From contig NCJR01000108.1 in NCBI GenBank assembly GCA_002282555.1, forward strand, positions 1 through 6,935: a stretch of 6,935 bases of DNA, in the 5' to 3' direction. This DNA comes from Rhodobacterales bacterium 34-62-10. GTDB taxonomy: Bacteria > Pseudomonadota > Alphaproteobacteria > Rhodobacterales > Rhodobacteraceae. The translations under genes and the position numbers were made by a program. Shown here in pieces: positions 1 to 4,696 of the stretch. Each line of letters opens with the position of its first letter. Position 1 is the stretch's first letter. The notes under the pieces were generated by a model, which saw only the letters and a list, made by a program, of their open reading frames with translations, searched no databases and had not been told where the DNA came from.

Positions 1-1350
1 GGCGGCATCCAGATGAACCAGGGCGAGGTTGTGCGCCTGCAGGATCTGGGCCTCTCGGTCGAAGACACCCGCGTTCTGCACGATCCCGCGATCATCTCGC
101 TCACGGCTGGCGGCAATACGCAGGACGCGCGCAGCCGTCTGGTCACCCTGATGCAGGAGCAGTCGGCGAATATCACCGTGGGCGCCTCGGGCCTTGAGGA
201 AGAGCTTGAGATGATCCGCGAGCAGTTCCGCCGCTTCGCGCTGGAAAAGGTCGAGCCCTTCGCCCATGAGTGGCACCTCAAGGATGAGCTGATCCCGATG
301 GAGATCATCACCGAACTGGCCGAAATGGGCGTGTTCGGCCTGACCATCCCCGAGGAATACGGCGGTTTCGGCCTGTCCAAGGCGTCGATGGCTGTCGTGT
401 CCGAAGAACTCTCGCGCGGCTATATCGGCGTCGGCAGCCTTGGGACCCGGTCCGAGATCGCGGCCGAACTGATCCTGTGTGGCGGGACCGAGGAGCAGAA
501 ACAGAAGTGGCTTCCCGGCATTGCCAGCGCCGAAATCCTGCCCACAGCCGTATTCACCGAGCCGAACACCGGCTCGGATCTGGGCAGCCTGCGCACCCGC
601 GCGGTCAAGGATGGCGATGATTACCGCATCACCGGCAACAAGACATGGATCACCCATGCGTCCCGCACCCATGTGATGACCCTGCTGGCCCGTACTGATC
701 CTTCCAGCACCGATCACCGCGGCCTGTCGATGTTTCTGGCCGAAAAAACCCCCGGCACCGATGAAGCCCCGTTCCCGACCCAAGGCATGACCGGCGGCGA
801 GATCGAGGTCCTGGGTTACCGCGGTATGAAGGAATACGAGCTGGCCTTCGACAACTTCCATGTGAAGGGCGAGAACCTTCTGGGCGGCGAAGAAGGCAAA
901 GGCTTCAAGCAGCTGATGCAGACCTTCGAATCCGCACGCATCCAGACCGCCGCCCGCGCTGTCGGCGTGGCGCAGGCCGCCTTGGACGTGTCGATGCAAT
1001 ACGCGATTGACCGCAAGCAGTTCGGCAAGGCGTTGATCAACTTCCCCCGCGTGTCGGGCAAACTGGCGATGATGGCGGTCGAAATCATGGTGGCGCGTCA
1101 GCTCACCTATTTCTCGGCCTTCGAGAAAGACAATGACCGTCGCTGCGACCTTGAAGCGGGGATGGCCAAACTGCTGGGCGCGCGCGTCGCATGGGCTGCC
1201 GCCGACAACGGGCTGCAGATCCACGGCGGCAATGGCTTTGCACTGGAATACAAGATCAGCCGCATCCTCTGCGATGCGCGCATCTTGAACATCTTCGAAG
1301 GCGCCGCCGAAATCCAGGCACAGGTCATCGCCCGCCGCCTTCTGGATTGA
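1..1350 (+). CDS. mcd: (2S)-methylsuccinyl-CoA dehydrogenase, 5'-truncated by window edge
   Basis: FAD-dependent acyl-CoA dehydrogenase, cytoplasmic. If the Mcd call is right, it oxidises (2S)-methylsuccinyl-CoA to mesaconyl-CoA in the ethylmalonyl-CoA pathway. The frame is open from base 1, so 449 residues are visible and the true start lies upstream. The ATG at 13 is probably internal. Numbering from that Met, residues about 1-60 do not look like the catalytic core and fit the long N-terminal extension of Mcd (family length about 550 residues, so roughly 100 are missing). The core follows: alpha domain at about 61-175, beta domain with TEPNTGSD at 183-190, and C-terminal alpha domain with DRKQFGK (333-339) and QIHGGNGF (402-409). 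The likely catalytic base is the Glu of FEGAAEI (E429, codon 1297-1299). The segment GGEIEVLGYRGMKEYEL (261-277) is, from memory, typical of Mcd rather than of short-chain or isovaleryl-CoA dehydrogenases. Acyl-CoA dehydrogenase is near certain; Mcd specificity is probable. The gene ends 20 nt before a strong terminator. Confidence 0.85.
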   Translation, partial: GGIQMNQGEVVRLQDLGLSVEDTRVLHDPAIISLTAGGNTQDARSRLVTLMQEQSANITVGASGLEEELEMIREQFRRFALEKVEPFAHEWHLKDELIPMEIITELAEMGVFGLTIPEEYGGFGLSKASMAVVSEELSRGYIGVGSLGTRSEIAAELILCGGTEEQKQKWLPGIASAEILPTAVFTEPNTGSDLGSLRTRAVKDGDDYRITGNKTWITHASRTHVMTLLARTDPSSTDHRGLSMFLAEKTPGTDEAPFPTQGMTGGEIEVLGYRGMKEYELAFDNFHVKGENLLGGEEGKGFKQLMQTFESARIQTAARAVGVAQAALDVSMQYAIDRKQFGKALINFPRVSGKLAMMAVEIMVARQLTYFSAFEKDNDRRCDLEAGMAKLLGARVAWAAADNGLQIHGGNGFALEYKISRILCDARILNIFEGAAEIQAQVIARRLLD

Positions 1351-1370
1351 AACGCGGATCCCGCATGCAC

Positions 1371-1403
1371 AAAAGCCCCGCAGCATGACCTGCGGGGCTT
1401 TTT
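1371..1403 (+). terminator. Rho-independent terminator after mcd
   Basis: A perfect 13-bp inverted repeat has arms at 1371-1383 (AAAAGCCCCGCAG) and 1390-1402 (CTGCGGGGCTTTT), a 6-nt loop CATGAC, and a run of five T at 1399-1403. It lies 20 nt past the mcd stop codon. Because the left arm begins with four A, it may also work for transcripts on the opposite strand, but no gene is seen that would need that. Confidence 0.93.
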
Positions 1404-1438
1404 CGTGGCCGCACATGATCACAAATCCGTAAGCCCGC

Positions 1439-1466
1439 TTCCAACGCCGCCATCCCGCGCCATAAT
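1439..1466 (+). promoter_or_regulatory. possible sigma70-type promoter for the Tat protein/haem protein pair
   Basis: CATAAT at 1461-1466 matches five of six positions of the -10 consensus and stands out in GC-rich sequence. A weak -35-like TTCCAA lies at 1439-1444, 16 nt upstream. The site falls between the mcd terminator and the next start codon, where a promoter is expected, with 56 nt between the -10 box and the ATG. The -35 match is poor (three of six), so this is only a candidate. The rest of the 1404-1522 gap shows no other clear signal apart from the ribosome binding site. Confidence 0.3.
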
Positions 1467-1508
1467 CTGACGAAGATCCGCATCCGGCACGATGTCGCCA
1501 TTGCAAAC

Positions 1509-1513
1509 AGGAG
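1509..1513 (+). promoter_or_regulatory. ribosome binding site (AGGAG)
   Basis: AGGAG ends 9 nt before the ATG at 1523. It is the strongest Shine-Dalgarno match among the plus-strand genes here. It supports the ATG at 1523, which also places the twin arginines at residues 9-10, as expected for a Tat signal. Confidence 0.8.
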
Positions 1514-1522
1514 AAGCCCGGC

Positions 1523-2038
1523 ATGACCCAAGAAAAGCACTCCACGCGCCGCAATCTGATCCTCGCCGGGGGCGCCATGACTGGCGCGATCCTTGCAACA
1601 GGCGTCTCGGGTCTGATCGTGCCCGCCCGGGCGCAGTCGCTCGCCCCCACCCCCACCATGCGCGGCGGCGCCAACAACTACCGTCCCGGCGCGCCCATCG
1701 TGGAACGCATTGGCGGCGGCGGGTTCTGGATGACGGGCACAGTGCGTCGCGCAGGTGATGGCGCCCCGCTCGAAGGCATCCGCATCCAGATCTGGGCCCA
1801 TACCACCGAAGGCCATGAACGCGACGCCCATAGCCATGGTGCAACCCTGACCGCCGCCGATGGCACCTTCCGGCTGGAAATGCCGCAGATCGTCCCCGCC
1901 TTCGGTCAGCCACATGGTCATCTGGCCTATGACCGCGACATCGACAACAGTCCGTTCAAAACTGTCTTCCTGCGCCCCGTGATGCGCAGCCCGAACGACA
2001 CCACGCTCAGCGCCGATTTCGTGCTGGAACCCGCCTGA
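1523..2038 (+). CDS. Tat-exported intradiol-dioxygenase-like (transthyretin-fold) protein
   Basis: A 171-residue predicted periplasmic protein of unproven function. Seen: a twin-arginine signal (STRRNLIL at 7-14, hydrophobic stretch about 12-33, AxA-type site ARA at 35-37, probable cleavage before Gln38), then a mature domain of about 134 residues. Residues about 69-155 follow the order of the intradiol ring-cleavage dioxygenase core: a TGTV beta strand (71-74), IRIQIW (86-91), LTAADGTFRL (109-118), QPHGH (129-133) in place of the usual PPHIHF, and TVFLRP (147-152). His131 and His133 match the two His iron ligands. The two Tyr ligands of the family are not evident: only Tyr53 and Tyr136 exist, neither in the expected places, and the region after IW is His-rich instead (His93, 98, 103, 105). 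It is therefore either a divergent enzyme with another metal centre or a non-catalytic relative. The stop lies 4 nt before a haem-type membrane protein gene, so the two are probably co-translated and may be redox partners. Family assignment is by pattern memory. Confidence 0.72.
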   Translation: MTQEKHSTRRNLILAGGAMTGAILATGVSGLIVPARAQSLAPTPTMRGGANNYRPGAPIVERIGGGGFWMTGTVRRAGDGAPLEGIRIQIWAHTTEGHERDAHSHGATLTAADGTFRLEMPQIVPAFGQPHGHLAYDRDIDNSPFKTVFLRPVMRSPNDTTLSADFVLEPA

Positions 2039-2042
2039 CCCC

Positions 2043-2654
2043 GTGCCGGCATTGCGCTCCATCCTGATCTGGGCGGCGCTGTGCCTTGCCATCGCCGCGC
2101 CCCTCGGCATCGCCGCCGCCAGCCCGCTGCTGCAATGGCGTGACCCTGTCTATATCATTGCTGGCTTTGCCGGTGTGGTGGGCATGGCGCTGGTCCTGCT
2201 GCAACCCTTGCTGGCGGCAGGCTACCTGCCCGGCCTGCGGATAAACCGCAGCCGCAACCTGCACCGCTGGACCGGCGCGGCACTGGTCATGGCGGTCCTG
2301 ATCCATGTCGGCGGCCTCTGGATCACCAGCCCGCCCGATGTGATCGACGCGCTCCTGTTTGCCTCTGCCACCCCATTTTCCCTCTGGGGCGTCATCGCTA
2401 TGTGGGCGATCTTCGCCACAGCCTTGCTCGCCTTCCTGCGATCACGCGGCGCGCTGCGGCCCCGGCTCTGGCGGTTGGGTCATTCAGCACTGGCCCTGAT
2501 CATCGTGATCGGCACGGCCCTGCATGCCCTTCTGATCGAGGGCACGATGGGTCAAATCTCCAAGATCATCCTTGCCACACTCGTAATCGCGGCCACCCTC
2601 AAGGCACTCGGCGACCTGCGCGCATGGGTGCTCCTACGCCGCCCTCAACGGTGA
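2043..2654 (+). CDS. ferric-reductase-like transmembrane protein (MsrQ/YedZ-type haem b fold)
   Basis: A 203-residue inner-membrane protein with about six hydrophobic helices (roughly residues 4-26, 36-58, 76-94, 114-133, 147-166 and 171-188). Two helices carry His pairs with the spacing typical of ferric reductase/NADPH oxidase haem b sites: His74/His88 and His147/His161, each HX13H. No FAD or NAD(P)H domain is present, so as in MsrQ/YedZ it would pass electrons through the membrane rather than reduce NAD(P)H-linked substrates itself. Start: GTG at 2043, only 4 nt after the upstream stop and with no good Shine-Dalgarno of its own (only GGA at 2026-2028, too far away), so translational coupling is likely. 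The arrangement of a Tat-exported partner followed by a haem membrane protein mirrors msrP-msrQ, but the exported partner is not a molybdopterin protein. Supplying electrons to the upstream protein is an inference. A cytochrome b561-like protein is a less likely alternative. Confidence 0.75.
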   Translation: MPALRSILIWAALCLAIAAPLGIAAASPLLQWRDPVYIIAGFAGVVGMALVLLQPLLAAGYLPGLRINRSRNLHRWTGAALVMAVLIHVGGLWITSPPDVIDALLFASATPFSLWGVIAMWAIFATALLAFLRSRGALRPRLWRLGHSALALIIVIGTALHALLIEGTMGQISKIILATLVIAATLKALGDLRAWVLLRRPQR

Positions 2655-2762
2655 CACCAAACTTCATCGTTCCCCAAATACTCACTCACGGCCAGCCCTT
2701 GCCCGCAACGCTGCTTATGTGTCACTGTCAATCATACTGCGCGCAACCGGAAAGACCTGACC
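2655..2762. other. intergenic gap upstream of the BKACE gene
   Basis: A 108-nt gap between the haem membrane protein and the BKACE gene. I see no terminator hairpin with a T-run and no convincing -35/-10 pair; CATACT at 2733-2738 is a weak -10 lookalike without a matching -35. GGAAAG at 2749-2754, 8 nt before the ATG at 2763, is a fair ribosome binding site. The gap is less GC-rich than its surroundings, which fits a promoter region, but nothing specific can be claimed. Confidence 0.4.
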
Positions 2763-3593
2763 ATGACCAAACCCTGCATCATCTGTGTCGCCATCACCGG
2801 ATCGGTCCCGACCAAGGCCGACAACCCCGCCGTGCCGGTCACCGTCGCGGAACAGGTGGAAAGCACCCATGAGGCGTTCGAGGCCGGTGCCACAATCTGC
2901 CACGCCCATGTCCGCAACGATGACGGCACGCCCTCTTCGGACCCCGAAAAATTCGCCCGCCTCAAGGAAGGTCTGGAAAAGCATTGCCCCGGCATGATCC
3001 TCCAGTTCTCGACCGGAGGTCGTTCCGGCGCGGGCCAGACACGCGGCGGGATGCTGCCGCTGCGCCCGGATATGGCCTCGCTCTCGGTCGGGTCCAACAA
3101 CTTCCCCAGCCGTGTTTATGAGAACCCGCCGGACCTCGTGGATTGGCTCGCCGCCGAGATGATCAAATATGACGTGAAGCCCGAGATCGAATGTTTCGAC
3201 CTCAGCCACATTCACCAAGCCGCGAAAATGGCCAAGGACGGCCGCCTGAAAAACCCGCTCTATGTGCAATTCGTGATGGGTGTGAAAAACGCCATGCCCG
3301 TAGATCGTGAGACGTTTGATTTCTACATCAAGACGGTCGAACGCCTGCTCCCCGATGCCGAATGGTGCGCCGCCGGGATCGGGCCGGGTCAGATCATCCT
3401 GAACGAATGGGTCGTGGCCGCAGGCGGTCATGCCCGCACCGGGCTCGAGGATAACATCCGGCTGGACCGCGACCATCTGGCCCCGTCCAACGCAGCGTTG
3501 GTGCGCCGCGTGACCGACCTGTGCCAGAAATACGAGCGACCCGTCGCGACTCCGGCGCAGGCGCGTCAAATCCTTGGCTTGCGTGACGTTTGA
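2763..3593 (+). CDS. beta-keto acid cleavage enzyme (BKACE, DUF849 family)
   Basis: A 276-residue cytosolic metal enzyme of the 3-keto-5-aminohexanoate cleavage (Kce) family, a TIM barrel. Family reaction: a beta-keto acid plus acetyl-CoA gives acetoacetate plus a new acyl-CoA. Length is normal for the family. Visible hallmarks: the N-terminal strand CVAITGSVPT (8-17), the metal ligands of CHAHVR (His47, His49), QFSTGG with Ser83 (81-86), GIGPGQ (205-210), and ARTGLEDN (224-231) holding Arg225, the third metal ligand Glu229 and the catalytic-type Asp230. These correspond to Kce His46, His48, Ser82, Arg226, Glu230 and Asp231. All key residues are present, so the enzyme is expected to be active. 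The substrate cannot be told from sequence; members act on keto-aminohexanoate, dehydrocarnitine, beta-ketoadipate and others. No carnitine or lysine fermentation genes adjoin it. The ATG at 2763 has an upstream GGAAAG. Its stop lies 19 nt from the converging meaB stop. Confidence 0.9.
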   Translation: MTKPCIICVAITGSVPTKADNPAVPVTVAEQVESTHEAFEAGATICHAHVRNDDGTPSSDPEKFARLKEGLEKHCPGMILQFSTGGRSGAGQTRGGMLPLRPDMASLSVGSNNFPSRVYENPPDLVDWLAAEMIKYDVKPEIECFDLSHIHQAAKMAKDGRLKNPLYVQFVMGVKNAMPVDRETFDFYIKTVERLLPDAEWCAAGIGPGQIILNEWVVAAGGHARTGLEDNIRLDRDHLAPSNAALVRRVTDLCQKYERPVATPAQARQILGLRDV

Positions 3594-3599
3594 CGCAAC

Positions 3600-3635
3600 A
3601 GGATTGCGCGCGTCACCGGTTGGCGCGCAATTCCT
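3600..3635. terminator. inverted repeat between convergent BKACE and meaB genes, possible bidirectional terminator
   Basis: Perfect 9-bp arms ATTGCGCGC (3603-3611) and GCGCGCAAT (3623-3631) enclose an 11-nt loop. Past a one-base bulge (T3632), AGG (3600-3602) pairs with CCT (3633-3635), extending the stem to 12 bp. It starts 7 nt after the BKACE stop and overlaps the last codons of meaB (stop at 3613-3615). There is no proper T-run on either strand, so intrinsic termination would be weak. The site may instead block Rho-independent read-through only partly, or protect 3' ends of both mRNAs. Confidence 0.4.
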
Positions 3636-4596
3636 CCAACATCTGAGCCGCAGCAGCGGTGGCCGTCACCCGCCCCTGCGCCACGGCGCGACCAAGCGTC
3701 TGCATCCGCGCCTTGACCTCCGGCACATCAAGCTGCGCCAGCAGACCCTGCCGCACCTCCTGCCCGAACCAGTATTCCGCTTGCCCGGCGCGGCGCGCCT
3801 CGAAATGCCCCGTCTCGCGCCGCCATTCGATCAGCGCCGTCATCTCGGACCACGCCACCTCCAGCCCCTCGACCTGCAAGGCTGACACGGTCATCGCCTT
3901 GGGATACCCCTCGGGGTCCTGCGGTCGCTTGCGCAACAAACGCAGCGCCCCCGCGTAATCCGCGCAGGTCCGCTGCGCTGCCGGTTTCAGATCGCCATCC
4001 GCCTTGTTGACAAGGATCAGGTCCGCCATCTCCATGATGCCGCGCTTGACGCCCTGCAACTCGTCACCGCCTGCCGGGGCCAGCAGCAGCAGGAACAGAT
4101 CGGACATCTCGGCCACCACGGTTTCCGATTGCCCCACGCCCACCGTTTCGATCAGCACCACGTCGAACCCCGCCGCTTCGCACAGGGCCACCGCCTCGCG
4201 CGTGCGCCGCGCGACACCACCCAGATGCGATTGAGCGGGCGATGGCCGGATAAAGGCATTGGGCTCCCGGCTCAGGTATTCCATCCGCGTCTTGTCACCA
4301 AGGATCGACCCGCCCGACCGGGCCGAACTGGGATCAACCGCCAGCACCGCCACCCGCAAGCCTTCGCGCAAAAGCATCAGGCCGAAACTCTCGATGAACG
4401 TGGATTTGCCCACCCCCGGCGTGCCCGACAGCCCGATCCGCAGCGCCTGCGCGTCCGATTGCGCCCGCAATATCTCGATCAACGCGGTCGTTTGCGCGCG
4501 ATGATCCGCGCGGCTGCTTTCGACCAGCGTGATCGCACGGGCCAGCGCGCGACGGTCCTGCGCCATGATACGCCCGGCAAGCTCGGTCATGTCCAT
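3613..4596 (-). CDS. meaB: MeaB-type G-protein chaperone of B12-dependent acyl-CoA mutase
   Basis: A 327-residue cytosolic SIMIBI-class GTPase (MeaB/ArgK/MMAA family) of full family length. It would guard loading and reactivation of adenosylcobalamin in an acyl-CoA mutase. Visible motifs: Walker A GTPGVGKST (58-66), DPSS (88-91), the GDKTRM segment (100-105), ETVGVGQSE with the G3/switch region (150-158), and NKAD base recognition (197-200). The N-terminal helical part (1-50) and a C-terminal dimerisation arm (about 255-327) are both present. In methylmalonyl-CoA mutase-bearing bacteria the partner is that enzyme; in EMC-pathway organisms ethylmalonyl-CoA mutase is a further possible client. 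Neither mutase gene is in this window, so the client is unknown. Start: ATG at 4594-4596 (complement), with AAGGA on the minus strand (4605-4609) 8 nt upstream. A second Met two codons on is too far from it. The gene runs against BKACE and diverges from hrpB. Confidence 0.92.
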   Translation of the reverse strand: MDMTELAGRIMAQDRRALARAITLVESSRADHRAQTTALIEILRAQSDAQALRIGLSGTPGVGKSTFIESFGLMLLREGLRVAVLAVDPSSARSGGSILGDKTRMEYLSREPNAFIRPSPAQSHLGGVARRTREAVALCEAAGFDVVLIETVGVGQSETVVAEMSDLFLLLLAPAGGDELQGVKRGIMEMADLILVNKADGDLKPAAQRTCADYAGALRLLRKRPQDPEGYPKAMTVSALQVEGLEVAWSEMTALIEWRRETGHFEARRAGQAEYWFGQEVRQGLLAQLDVPEVKARMQTLGRAVAQGRVTATAAAAQMLEELRANR

Positions 4597-4696
4597 CGGG
4601 TCTGTCCTTCGTTCTGCCCGGACTTCATGCCTTGGCAGGCAGGGCCTGTCCAGTCAGGCGATGGACGGCGCGGGCGAAATCCCCGATAAGGCTGCG
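4597..4696. promoter_or_regulatory. divergent meaB/hrpB intergenic region
   Basis: These 100 nt must hold the 5' signals of both divergent genes. Seen: the meaB Shine-Dalgarno AAGGA (minus strand, 4605-4609); AAGG (4688-4691), 5 nt before the chosen hrpB ATG; and a short GC-rich hairpin at 4634-4650 (GGCAGGC, loop AGG, GCCTGTC, with one G-T pair). No convincing -35/-10 pair is visible on either strand. Confidence 0.45.

Noticed and set aside
13..15. ATG at 13 as the true start of the acyl-CoA dehydrogenase
   Set aside because: The frame is open upstream to base 1, only a few bases lie before it so no ribosome site can be judged, and Mcd enzymes have a longer N-terminal extension. Treated as an internal Met of a truncated gene.
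1325..2110. Long minus-strand open frame (261 codons) across the mcd terminator and the Tat protein gene
   Set aside because: It runs antisense through a gene with a good ribosome site, a Tat signal and family motifs, and it crosses a perfect terminator. Its translation is a Gly/Ala/His-rich composition typical of GC-rich shadow frames, with no recognisable domain.
2402..2872. Plus-strand open frame of 156 codons bridging the haem membrane protein and the BKACE start
   Set aside because: It overlaps two well-supported genes in another frame, is rich in Arg/Pro/His without domain features, and leaves the intergenic ribosome site unexplained.
2715..3569. Minus-strand open frame of 284 codons opposite the BKACE gene
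   Set aside because: It mirrors nearly the whole BKACE gene, whose motifs are unmistakable. The antisense translation shows no family features.
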